From Candidatus Halarchaeoplasma halalkaliphilum (GTDB lineage Archaea > Thermoplasmatota > Thermoplasmata > Halarchaeoplasmatales > Halarchaeoplasmataceae), in the NCBI GenBank assembly GCA_007133925.1, contig SLLU01000131.1:1-7142 (forward strand): a DNA stretch of 7,142 nucleotides. Reading direction: 5' to 3'. The notes beneath the pieces are model-generated. The model saw nothing but the letters and a program-made list of their open reading frames with translations. It did no database searches and was not told where the DNA came from. Each line of letters begins with the position of its first letter. Within the stretch, counting starts at the first letter, position 1. Position numbers and translations under genes: made by a program. Below, piece after piece: positions 1 through 5,622 of this stretch.

Positions 1-1
1 G

Positions 2-2020
2 ACCTACGAGTACGACCTGCTGGGACGAAAGGTGAAGGAGATCACACCTCTCGGGGAGGAATACATATGGGAGTACGATTTCATGGGTAATGTGATCCGG
101 TACGTTACGCCGGCCAGCGTGCAGAACGAGACACTGTACTCGTATGACCTCCTGGGCCGGCTTACATACATCGGATGGCCCGACGGAACCGAGGTGAACA
201 TCACTTACTCTTTCTTTGTCGAGGAGCGTGAGGAGTACGAACATCCTCCGATTTTCCAGGTCGAGATGCCCTATGCGCCCAAACTCGACATGCAGGTGCA
301 GGAGTACGACCTCCTGGGCCGGCTCGTGACGGAGACCTGGCTCGGAGAGGGGGAGGAAGTGAGCATATCCTACGTTTACGACGGTGAGGGGAACGTGGTG
401 GAGATGACGGACCAATTCGGTAACGTTACTCAGTACTCGTACGACTGTCGCAACAGATTACGCAATGTGACTGACCCCGAGGGTCAAAGAACGGAGTTCA
501 TATATGATGCCGCCAACCGGCTGATACGCACTGAGTACCCCATCGGTACAGTGATCCACCGTGAGTATGACGAGGCCAAACGACTGGTGAACATCACAAA
601 CATGCGCTCGGACTCAACCGTCATATCATCCTTCGTTTACCAGTACGACGCCAACGGTCGCAGGACAAGCATGCGTGAGGCTGACGGTAACACCACGTAC
701 TACGATTACGACGCCCAGGGCCGCCTTATCAACGTCTCTTTCCCCGACGGCACCGCCACTGCCTACGAATACGACAGAAACAATAATATAATAAAACGCA
801 CGTTCTACCTTTACAACGAGGTGATCTATGAAGTGAATAGCGAACACGATGGTGATAACCGGCTTACCAACATGAGCGGAACTGAGTACGAGTACGACGA
901 CAACGGCAACCAACTCGGAGTGGAATCCCAGGGAACCTCTTACTTCCTATCGACTTTCATGAACGGTGAGAAGTGGAATCTCCGCACGGCACTGCTGGAG
1001 AACGAGAGCGTGTGGGCATCCTACAGCTACTCCCTGGACGGAAGACGTGTGGGAAAGGAGATCGACATCGAGCGAACCGGAGAGGACTTCCAACGAGTGT
1101 ACTATCTATATGACGGGCAGAATGTGGTGTACGAACTCGGAGAGATGTTTCGGAATTTCAGAGAAATTCCGAATATAGGTGGAATTGCTTTACAATTCCA
1201 GCATAACCATCCCACGGTGAGGTACACCCATCCGTTAGTATGTGATGGTGGCGTCTGCGGGCCCACCGCATACATGTTCGTGGATGCGCCTATAAGTATC
1301 GTGGTTGATGGTGTGAAGTACTACTATCTCTACGATGCTCTGGATTCGGTGACCGAGTTGATCGATGAGAACGAGAACGTGGTCAACCGGTATCGGTACA
1401 CACCCTTCGGAGAGTCTTTGTATAAAGAGGAAGGAGTGTTCAACCCGTATCAGTACACTGGGAGACGATATGACGAGGAAACCGGACAGTACTACTACCG
1501 GGCAAGGATGTACTCACCGGTACAGGGACGGTTCCTGAGCCAGGATCCCATGGGCATGATCGATGGTCCGAACATGTACGCGTATGCCAGGAACGACCCG
1601 GTCCTGTTCCGGGATCCAACAGGGAGATGGCCACCCTTCTGGGGACCGCCGGCGCATTTCAATGGGGCACAAGGGGAATGGTGTCCTGCTATCTTTCATG
1701 CAGTGACATACAAACACACACCACCTCCACCACCTAGTCCACCTGAAAAAGATGATACACAAGATTATTTGGGAACATATGAATTCAGATGGAAAAGGTT
1801 TTTCTTTGTTAGGATAGGATGGGAACTATCATTATGTCCGACAGCTACAAGTGCGGTTTCGATTGGTTTGGGTGTGGTAGCTCTTGCTTCAATATGGGTG
1901 AAAGTAGGTATTGTGTTAGGGGCAATTTCGGTTGGATTGGCTATTTGTGCTCATTTAAATTTGGGATTAACCATCGACCATTATTTTATTCCGCATACTA
2001 CAATCTATCGGTGTACATAG
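2..2020 (+). CDS. Rhs/YD-repeat polymorphic toxin-like protein (5' end outside window)
   Basis: Large extracellular-type YD-repeat protein. The frame is open from the left edge (first full codon at 2), so the GTG at 32 is not a convincing start and the N-terminus is missing; 672 residues are visible. Residues 1-300 carry repeated YD units (YEYDLLGR, YSYDLLGR, QEYDLLGR, YEYDRNNN and others), which in this family form a beta shell that encloses a C-terminal toxin. The Rhs core end follows: YRYTPFGE, YQYTGRRYDEETGQYYYRARMYSP, then GRFLSQDP near residue 515 and a second DP-x-G at 538. That pair resembles the DPxG self-cleavage region of bacterial Rhs proteins. After residue 542 come a proline-rich linker and a tail of about 130 residues with two hydrophobic segments. 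A small membrane-protein gene follows 41 nt downstream, as immunity genes do. The Rhs identity is firm; toxin activity is inferred. A cell-surface adhesion role is the main alternative. Confidence 0.9.
   Translation, partial: TYEYDLLGRKVKEITPLGEEYIWEYDFMGNVIRYVTPASVQNETLYSYDLLGRLTYIGWPDGTEVNITYSFFVEEREEYEHPPIFQVEMPYAPKLDMQVQEYDLLGRLVTETWLGEGEEVSISYVYDGEGNVVEMTDQFGNVTQYSYDCRNRLRNVTDPEGQRTEFIYDAANRLIRTEYPIGTVIHREYDEAKRLVNITNMRSDSTVISSFVYQYDANGRRTSMREADGNTTYYDYDAQGRLINVSFPDGTATAYEYDRNNNIIKRTFYLYNEVIYEVNSEHDGDNRLTNMSGTEYEYDDNGNQLGVESQGTSYFLSTFMNGEKWNLRTALLENESVWASYSYSLDGRRVGKEIDIERTGEDFQRVYYLYDGQNVVYELGEMFRNFREIPNIGGIALQFQHNHPTVRYTHPLVCDGGVCGPTAYMFVDAPISIVVDGVKYYYLYDALDSVTELIDENENVVNRYRYTPFGESLYKEEGVFNPYQYTGRRYDEETGQYYYRARMYSPVQGRFLSQDPMGMIDGPNMYAYARNDPVLFRDPTGRWPPFWGPPAHFNGAQGEWCPAIFHAVTYKHTPPPPPSPPEKDDTQDYLGTYEFRWKRFFFVRIGWELSLCPTATSAVSIGLGVVALASIWVKVGIVLGAISVGLAICAHLNLGLTIDHYFIPHTTIYRCT
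1149..1200. repeat. Two adjacent perfect inverted repeats inside the Rhs core
   Basis: The first has 11-bp arms (1149-1159 and 1163-1173) around a 3-nt loop; its core arm is CGGAATTTC. The second, 6 nt later, has 8-bp arms (1180-1187 and 1193-1200) around CTTTA; its arm is TGGAATTG. Both share GGAATT. They fall between the YYLYDGQNVVYEL and VRYTH motifs of the Rhs core, where these proteins usually have only a short link, so this looks like a small in-frame palindromic insertion. The function is unknown. Confidence 0.6.
1628..2017 (+). other. Variable C-terminal tip of the Rhs protein, putative membrane-active toxin domain
   Basis: This is the portion after the last DP-x-G motif, about residues 543-672. 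A Pro-rich linker (PPPPPSPPEKDD, from residue 574) leads into an aromatic/basic patch (EFRWKRFFFVRIGW). Then come two Gly-rich hydrophobic segments, about 618-635 and 636-655, separated by a single Lys, and the end IDHYFIPHTTIYRCT. Four cysteines are present. I see no HNH, Ntox, deaminase, ADP-ribosyltransferase or other enzymatic signature. A helical hairpin of this sort suits pore formation or membrane insertion, but that is inferred from composition. The coding becomes AT-rich from about 1690 onward, unlike the repeat region. Confidence 0.55.
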
Positions 2021-2051
2021 GTCAAAAGTACTTAAAAAGAGATGATATTTA

Positions 2052-2056
2052 GGGTG
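2052..2056 (+). promoter_or_regulatory. Shine-Dalgarno for the putative immunity gene
   Basis: GGGTG lies 5 nt before the ATG at 2062 and matches the archaeal anti-SD. It supports that start and shows that the gene has its own translation signal, although it sits only 41 nt after the Rhs stop. Confidence 0.7.
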
Positions 2057-2061
2057 TAATC

Positions 2062-2361
2062 ATGAATGAAATAAAATGGGCAAAAGAAATGGTTGGTTCG
2101 AGAGATAGTTATCTAGTCGTGATTGGTTCAGAGTTATTTGTAGGTATTATGCTCATTATACTTTTTCTACACTCTCTAGAAATCATTTATATGATTTTAA
2201 TATTATTCACGACCGCTTACCCTATTATGTTAACATACAACCTTCGAAAATGTGTGAAAAAAATCGAATATCAGGAACGCATGTTGGCACATTTTAGAGG
2301 TAATAAAATTCAAACAACTTCTCCTGTTGTTGATCGAGAATTCGATGTTAATGAAGAATAG
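2062..2361 (+). CDS. Small two-pass membrane protein, putative immunity partner of the Rhs tip
   Basis: A 99-residue protein I cannot assign to a named family. The N-terminus (residues 1-17) is charged. Two long hydrophobic segments follow, about 18-40 (YLVVIGSELFVGIMLIILF) and 43-64 (YMILILFTTAYPIMLTYNL), then a basic, helical, presumably cytoplasmic C-terminus containing KCVKKIEYQERML and an acidic end. The ATG is preceded by a well-spaced GGGTG. It directly follows the Rhs gene on the same strand and shares its tail's AT-rich composition (17 of 60 bases are G or C at 2161-2220, against 41 of 60 at 301-360 in the YD repeats). Position, size and membrane character fit an immunity protein against a membrane-acting toxin tip. 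This is inference; an unrelated small membrane protein is possible. Confidence 0.75.
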   Translation: MNEIKWAKEMVGSRDSYLVVIGSELFVGIMLIILFLHSLEIIYMILILFTTAYPIMLTYNLRKCVKKIEYQERMLAHFRGNKIQTTSPVVDREFDVNEE

Positions 2362-2387
2362 ACAAGTGGCCACGATGCAGATTGCTA

Positions 2388-2397
2388 CTTAAATATA
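2388..2397 (+). promoter_or_regulatory. Candidate archaeal TATA box
   Basis: CTTAAATATA resembles a TATA box and would place a transcript start near 2415-2425, ahead of the orphan reading frame at 2451-2630. A second candidate, CCTATATA, lies at 2442-2449. Neither has independent support. Confidence 0.3.
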
Positions 2398-2450
2398 CAT
2401 CACACCGATAGATGCTAAAACATACTCTACTAACCAAGCCTCCTATATAG

Positions 2451-2630
2451 TGCAAAAGAATCCACGTAGATCTGAGGGAAGAGGACCTGAGCCTGGAAGA
2501 TATGCAGAACAAGATCAAAGAGCTCAGCGAAAAATACCCCGATTGTGACGTATTCTTCGATGGTGACGAGTACGCAATATGCAGCAGGAAGAAGGGGCGT
2601 GGGGACGACGACGGTATCTCCGAACTGTGA
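2451..2630 (+). pseudogene. GC-rich orphan reading frame without a good start, probable gene remnant
   Basis: After the in-frame TAG at 2448-2450, a 59-codon stretch reads HVDLREEDLSLEDMQNK... CDVFFDGDEYAICSRKK and stops at 2628-2630. It has a charged amphipathic helix, then a short beta-like end, with codon use like the chromosomal genes and unlike the AT-rich flanks. The only in-frame ATG is at 2502, which would give 42 residues and cut through the helix, with a GGAAG only 2 nt upstream. A GTG at 2450 is in another frame and would join this frame only if there were a small indel near 2458. That suggests a small gene whose start was lost by a frameshift or by rearrangement at the left boundary. 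I do not recognise the family. The alternative is an intact small protein with an atypical start. Confidence 0.4.
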
Positions 2631-2783
2631 GATGTGCTATCACAAAGGCGATAACTTCTGAGGGCATGTCCAGTAAACAGCTTGAACGTTAGAACGATTT
2701 ACCATACATTCATCGTCTAGAAGACGTTCGACTATCCTATCAGGGATATTCCCGAGGGTTCTTTCGGTCGCTCCTGATTTAGT
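2631..2783. other. Short intergenic stretch with small hairpins and an open frame behind the toxin stop
   Basis: No clear gene. On the minus strand, in frame with the upstream toxin and directly after its stop, 47 codons stay open (2783 down to 2643) and read protein-like, with LGNIPDRIVERLLDDE. There is no start before an internal ATG. Short inverted repeats lie at 2714-2726 (CGTCT/AGACG, 3-nt loop) and 2743-2753 (GGGA/TCCC). There is no strong poly-T terminator. Confidence 0.25.
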
Positions 2784-3041
2784 TCACCTGTAAGCCTGAT
2801 GTCTTTTGTCTATGGCGAGTATATCTATCCTTTTTTTCTCATCATCCTTCAAAAAATATACGCGGAAATAACCGATTCGATATCTCATACATCCGTATTT
2901 TTCGATGTATTTGATATTTCTCTTCCTATCAGGGTATTCAGCAAACTGCTCGATCTTATCTATGATCCTTTGCTTGTCTTTGAGTTCAAATTTATCAAGA
3001 TCCTTTACCGCCTCTTTCTTCCAGAATATCTCATAACTCAT
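2784..3041 (-). CDS. RelE/ParE-family toxin of a type II toxin-antitoxin module
   Basis: An 85-residue basic protein of typical RelE-superfamily length. RelE members cleave mRNA on the ribosome, while ParE members poison gyrase. The order of motifs fits the family: a start YEIFWKKEAVKDL, a helix pair with DKQRIIDKIEQF, the strands NIKYIEKYGCMRYRIGYFRVYF, and the final strand and tail RIDILAIDKRHQAYR. Arg53, Arg55, Arg60, Arg80 and Tyr84 are candidates for the basic and aromatic residues used by RelE ribonucleases, which favours RelE-like over ParE-like action. The ATG overlaps the antitoxin stop by 4 nt (ATGA), so the two are translationally coupled, with the antitoxin first. The type II toxin assignment is strong; the precise target is inferred. 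Confidence 0.88.
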   Translation of the reverse strand: MSYEIFWKKEAVKDLDKFELKDKQRIIDKIEQFAEYPDRKRNIKYIEKYGCMRYRIGYFRVYFLKDDEKKRIDILAIDKRHQAYR

Positions 3042-3235
3042 AATCCAAGCATCTCTTTGACCTTATCGTGCGGTATAGATTCTTGCATTTTCGCCCGATC
3101 TATCTTTACCTTGAGGTTCATCTCATGTTCATCTAAGAGCTCCTGGATCACCTCGTCATATGTTTCCCTGGGATGAGCCTTTTCCTCTTCTAACCTTCTT
3201 TTTGTTTCCTTCGAAACCTGGACTGTCGTTGGCAT
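3038..3235 (-). CDS. Ribbon-helix-helix-type antitoxin partner of the RelE-like toxin
   Basis: A 65-residue protein that begins TTVQVSKETKRRLEEEK, then HPRETYDEVIQELLDEH. This is the pattern of the short archaeal VapB/RelB-like antitoxins: a beta strand with alternating residues followed by two helices, which dimerise and bind DNA. The C-terminal third (about residues 41-65, including KIDRAKMQESIPHDKVKEML) would wrap the toxin. It precedes the toxin gene with a 4-nt overlap and is expected to repress its own promoter. No strong Shine-Dalgarno is seen before the ATG at 3235, and the TATA-like box about 35-40 nt upstream suggests a short leader. The assignment rests on motif pattern and gene order. 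Confidence 0.85.
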   Translation of the reverse strand: MPTTVQVSKETKRRLEEEKAHPRETYDEVIQELLDEHEMNLKVKIDRAKMQESIPHDKVKEMLGL

Positions 3236-3240
3236 TATAA

Positions 3241-3280
3241 ACCACTATAGTCAATTATGGCACACTATGATATAAGATTT
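3241..3280 (-). promoter_or_regulatory. Candidate promoter and operator of the toxin-antitoxin pair
   Basis: On the minus strand CTTATATC (3276-3269) fits an archaeal TATA box, and a start near 3248 would leave a leader of about a dozen nt. Between the box and the gene, the + strand word CACTAT occurs at 3243 and again at 3263, exactly 20 bp apart. The first copy lies in the perfect 8-bp palindrome ACTATAGT (3244-3251). Repeats spaced by two helical turns fit a site for an autoregulatory ribbon-helix-helix repressor, but binding is inferred. Confidence 0.45.
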
Positions 3281-3369
3281 TTGGTTTAATCTCATGGGAA
3301 ACGTTCTCCTCTCTTGATAACCCATATTTTATTGAACATTGTGGCAGAAAACCCACGGGTGATAAAAGG

Positions 3370-3630
3370 TCACTCCACACCCAGCCTGATGTCGAAGGAC
3401 GATATCACATCTTCCGCCATCCCCCTGAGCCCATCCACCGTGGTCACGGCCATGATGGTCAACGGTGCGGTTGGACACAATCCGGGAACGGTTGAGATCG
3501 GAGCTCCTAGTCTCACAAAATCTTCATCACTGTTTTGGTTGCCATATGGTTGATATATCAAAGGGTCCAGGGTGGCAAAGAAATCTCTTCCGAAGTTCGC
3601 CCACCAAAGTCTACCGTAGAAATGTGCCAT
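3370..3630 (-). pseudogene. Possible truncated gene or small unknown protein
   Basis: The minus strand gives 86 residues from an ATG at 3630, ending at a TGA at 3370. The C-terminal 75 residues look like real protein with host-like codons (NFGRDFFATLDPLIYQPYG, then GAPISTVPGLCPTAPLTIM, then TTVDGLRGMAEDVISSFD). I cannot name the family. The frame stays open upstream to 3831, but that part reads like noise, so a 5'-truncated remnant whose break lies near 3600-3630 is the simplest reading. There is no Shine-Dalgarno or TATA box at the expected place. It overlaps the start of the possible zinc-ribbon gene on the other strand, and at most one of the two is likely to be functional as drawn. Confidence 0.35.
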
Positions 3631-3738
3631 AAATGTAACATGAACGCAGTGGAGGTGCAGCAGGACGATTCCGCCCACTGTAAAAACTGCGGACATGCGT
3701 ATCTGGATTACGATTCCCATTCCGGGGAAGGACGATAA
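3622..3738 (+). CDS. Possible 38-residue zinc-ribbon protein
   Basis: From the ATG at 3622 the frame reads MCHKCNMNAVEVQQDD, then SAHCKNCGHAYLDYD, and ends at a TAA at 3736-3738. The spacing CxxC-x14-CxxC(G) is that of a zinc ribbon, and such tiny ribbons are common in archaea. The frame is open back to an ATG at 3535, but the added residues are unconvincing and run opposite the minus-strand remnant. There is no Shine-Dalgarno. A TATA-like palindrome (TTGATATATCAA, 3550-3561) could give a leader of about 40 nt. It may also be the 3' end of a broken longer gene. The motif is seen directly; that it is expressed is uncertain. Confidence 0.4.
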   Translation: MCHKCNMNAVEVQQDDSAHCKNCGHAYLDYDSHSGEGR

Positions 3739-3975
3739 CGGTTCACGTTCTCTATTGAATATCCTGGGATAGAACACAGTATCCTCCGATGAGGATCCAA
3801 AAGGGCACGTCGATAAATAAGACGTACGCACTACCTTTACACCCCCTCTTTCCCCGACTCCACAGCCACAGTTTACACATATAAATGACCTCGTCTATCC
3901 CCTTCTCCGATCACAGGAAAGGCTGCAGAATCCCCATCAAAAGATTATTAAGTACGTGAGGGATAATCCTTGTCT
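3739..3975 (+). promoter_or_regulatory. Intergenic region with TATA-like boxes and small hairpins upstream of the + strand operon
   Basis: No gene is supported in these 237 bp. For the operon starting at 3976, GATTATTA (3943-3950, preceded by the A-rich CAAAA) is spaced for a leaderless or nearly leaderless transcript. ACATATAAA (3877-3885) is a better-looking TATA box but would give a leader of roughly 65 nt. Two small inverted repeats are present: ATCCTC/GAGGAT at 3781-3796 with a 4-nt loop, and ACGTC/GACGT at 3807-3825 around an AT-rich 9-nt centre. Their role is unknown. Confidence 0.4.
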
Positions 3976-4413
3976 ATGCCAATCGCAAACTTCGAGTTAA
4001 AATCCATAGACGCGGAGAGGTTCACGGAGAGAGGTGCCACCATCAAGAACATAAGGGTGGATCACAACAGTTCGGTCACCAGGATGACCCAGGTGGACAA
4101 GGACAACTGCATAATCGGTTTCCGGTTCACCGCCAACTACAAGGGGATGGGAAGGATCGAGATAGAGGGCCAGCTGGTCTATCAGGGAGATAACGTATCC
4201 AACCTGGCTTCCTACTGGAGCAAGGAGAACCAGATGCCGTCCAACATAGCTAACGAGGTCCATTCCACAGTGATATCCAACTGCATACCCGAGGCAGTGT
4301 TCATAGCCCGGGACCTCCAGTTGCCGCCCCCAATACCCCTGCCCAAGGTGAACATACCCGATCCCAAGGCCACGGGAAAGAAGAAGAGGAAGGGCGGGAT
4401 GGAAGTAGCCTGA
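3976..4413 (+). CDS. Conserved archaeal protein, possibly SecB-like
   Basis: A 145-residue soluble protein. I chose the ATG at 3976 over the in-frame TTG at 3970 because ATG fits the spacing from the nearest TATA-like box. The N-terminal part alternates short strands (FELKSIDAERFTERGATIKNIRVDHNSSVT, then IIGFRFTANY and GRIEIEGQLVYQG). A helical part follows, with EVHSTVISNCIPEAVFIARDLQL, then the strongly patterned PPPIPLPKV and a basic tail KKKRK. This strand-rich body followed by a long helix and a Pro-rich end resembles the small SecB-like proteins of archaea, which may act as export or folding chaperones. That placement comes from memory of the pattern and is moderate. It heads a tight three-gene operon, with the next gene starting 1 nt after its stop. 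Confidence 0.75.
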   Translation: MPIANFELKSIDAERFTERGATIKNIRVDHNSSVTRMTQVDKDNCIIGFRFTANYKGMGRIEIEGQLVYQGDNVSNLASYWSKENQMPSNIANEVHSTVISNCIPEAVFIARDLQLPPPIPLPKVNIPDPKATGKKKRKGGMEVA

Positions 4414-4414
4414 G

Positions 4415-4975
4415 ATGACATACCTGGAAGGGATACTGGTATCCAGTGACGGCCACGTTAACACAGCCGCCATGGGTGCGAGGATCCAAGGGGATACACT
4501 ACATGCTAGGGTGTTCATCCCCTCGGACACCGCCAGAAATCTGGGTAAGAACCACAGGTTCACATTCTCACTGACAGCGGACCCCGAACTCTTTTTCAAG
4601 GGGGCCCTCACGGGTCACGATTCCCCGGGAGAACCCGAGCTGGAGGAAGACGAAATGGTATCCACAGATGGTTTTTATTATCCCAAAAAGGCATCCAAGG
4701 TCCACTTCTGCCACATCACGTCCATAATTAAAAGGACGGTGAGGGACGAATACGGCCGGGGGGAACTCCTGGATGTAACGGCCAGTATCCTGAGGGTCCA
4801 GGGCGATGAAAGGTTCATAGGCCGGGAACACCCCCTGGTGGATGTCATGGTACACCTGTCCCGGTACTCCATGGTGGGAGAAGAACAGAAGCGTGTAATG
4901 GAGGCCAGGGTCAAGGAACTGAGCAGCGATCCCACCGGAAAAAAGATAATGGAGTGGATGGAGTCTCAGCCATGA
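4415..4975 (+). CDS. DUF447 family protein (flavin-reductase-like split barrel)
   Basis: A 186-residue protein matching the archaeal/methanogen DUF447 pattern. It opens EGILVSSDGHVNTAAMGARI (residues 5-24), typical of FMN-binding split barrels, and continues with FIPSDTARNL, HRFTFSLTADPELFF and a C-terminal alpha/beta half that includes REHPLVDVMVHLSRYS. Relatives are thought to bind flavin, but the reaction is unknown and no catalytic residue can be assigned here. The ATG at 4415 follows the upstream stop by 1 nt, and the stop overlaps the next start as ATGA, so all three + strand genes are likely co-translated. An acidic insert (residues 70-82, EPELEEDE) separates the two halves. Confidence 0.8.
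   Translation: MTYLEGILVSSDGHVNTAAMGARIQGDTLHARVFIPSDTARNLGKNHRFTFSLTADPELFFKGALTGHDSPGEPELEEDEMVSTDGFYYPKKASKVHFCHITSIIKRTVRDEYGRGELLDVTASILRVQGDERFIGREHPLVDVMVHLSRYSMVGEEQKRVMEARVKELSSDPTGKKIMEWMESQP
4960..4963 (+). promoter_or_regulatory. Shine-Dalgarno that supports the internal start of the PHP gene
   Basis: GGAG lies 8 nt before the ATG at 4972, inside the end of the DUF447 gene. It favours 4972 over the in-frame ATG at 4954, which would add six residues (MDGVSA) ahead of the DLHVHS motif. Confidence 0.55.
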
Positions 4976-5622
4976 AGTTCGACCTTCACGTTCATTCCGA
5001 GTATTCCCCGGACTCCCTCTCGTCCGTCAGGGAAATACTGGTGATGGCCAGGAGGAGGGGTCTCGACGGCCTGGCCTTTTTGGACCACAACACCATGGAC
5101 GCCTATCACGAAGCCAGGGATACATCTTTGATAATCGTACCTGCCGTGGAGGTCAGCACACCATCGGGGCACGTGGGGGCCCTGGGCGTTGAGGATGGGA
5201 TAAAAAGACAGCCTGATGTGAAAACCGCAATATCCCAGATATTGAAGAGAGGGGGGATACCCGTGGCACTGCATCCCTACAGGTTCTGGTCCGGTATAGG
5301 TGAGGACCAGGTCAGAAGTCATGAATGGGGGGCCCTTGAGGGACTGAACGCAAGGACTGCCTACAAAGAGAACCTAAAGGCACAGAGGCTGGCAGGGGAG
5401 TTGAATATACCTGTAATCGGTGGGAGCGACGCCCATCAGGTGGAAGGCGTGGGCACGGGTTACACCGTGGTCCGTAGAGTAGATTCGTGGCAGGGGTTGA
5501 TACGAGAGATAGAACAGGGAAGGACCGGTGTGGGAGGTTCCCACCGCACTTCCACACAAACCCTCCGTTACGTTAAAAAATCCGTCTCACAGTGGATGGG
5601 TAGGGGCTTCAGTCGGATGTGA
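4972..5622 (+). CDS. PHP-domain metal-dependent phosphoesterase
   Basis: A 216-residue single-domain PHP protein, probably cytosolic. The metal-binding motifs appear in order: DLHVHSEYSPDS (His6, His8, Asp14), FLDHN (Asp38, His39), VPAVEVS (Glu60), SGHVGALG (His67), ALHPYRF (His101) and IGGSDAH (Asp153, His155). This is the full set used by stand-alone PHP phosphoesterases of the YciV/TrpH type to hold two or three metal ions for phosphoester hydrolysis. It lacks the insert domains of polymerase or histidinol-phosphatase versions, so nucleotide or nucleic-acid phosphoesters are plausible, but the substrate is unknown. It begins in a 4-nt overlap with DUF447 and its last 14 nt overlap the converging DUF368 gene. 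Confidence 0.92.
   Translation: MKFDLHVHSEYSPDSLSSVREILVMARRRGLDGLAFLDHNTMDAYHEARDTSLIIVPAVEVSTPSGHVGALGVEDGIKRQPDVKTAISQILKRGGIPVALHPYRFWSGIGEDQVRSHEWGALEGLNARTAYKENLKAQRLAGELNIPVIGGSDAHQVEGVGTGYTVVRRVDSWQGLIREIEQGRTGVGGSHRTSTQTLRYVKKSVSQWMGRGFSRM

Noticed and set aside
146..324. 17-nt identical repeats (146-162 and 308-324) as a possible CRISPR or mobile repeat
   Set aside because: They encode the DLLGRL unit of the YD repeats in frame and reflect internal protein duplication. There are no regular spacers.
626..913. 95-residue minus-strand open frame inside the Rhs gene
   Set aside because: It is Val-rich because it is the complement of GAC and TAC codons in the YD repeats, so it is an artefact of the repeats.
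1628..2017. Nuclease or other enzymatic toxin in the Rhs tip
   Set aside because: No HNH, HxxD, deaminase, ADP-ribosyltransferase or peptidase motif can be read. The tail is short and dominated by hydrophobic segments.
3370..3831. Full-length 153-residue minus-strand reading frame
   Set aside because: Only the part from about 3630 down to 3370 reads like protein. The N-terminal half has irregular composition and overlaps the zinc-ribbon frame, so only the shorter remnant is listed.
3997..4611. 204-residue minus-strand open frame opposite the SecB-like and DUF447 genes
   Set aside because: It mirrors two well-supported genes, has low-complexity content and has no start signals. It is an antisense shadow of biased codon use.
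4954..4971. Upstream ATG for the PHP gene
   Set aside because: It would add MDGVSA before a motif that normally begins at the extreme N-terminus. The ATG at 4972 has better Shine-Dalgarno spacing.
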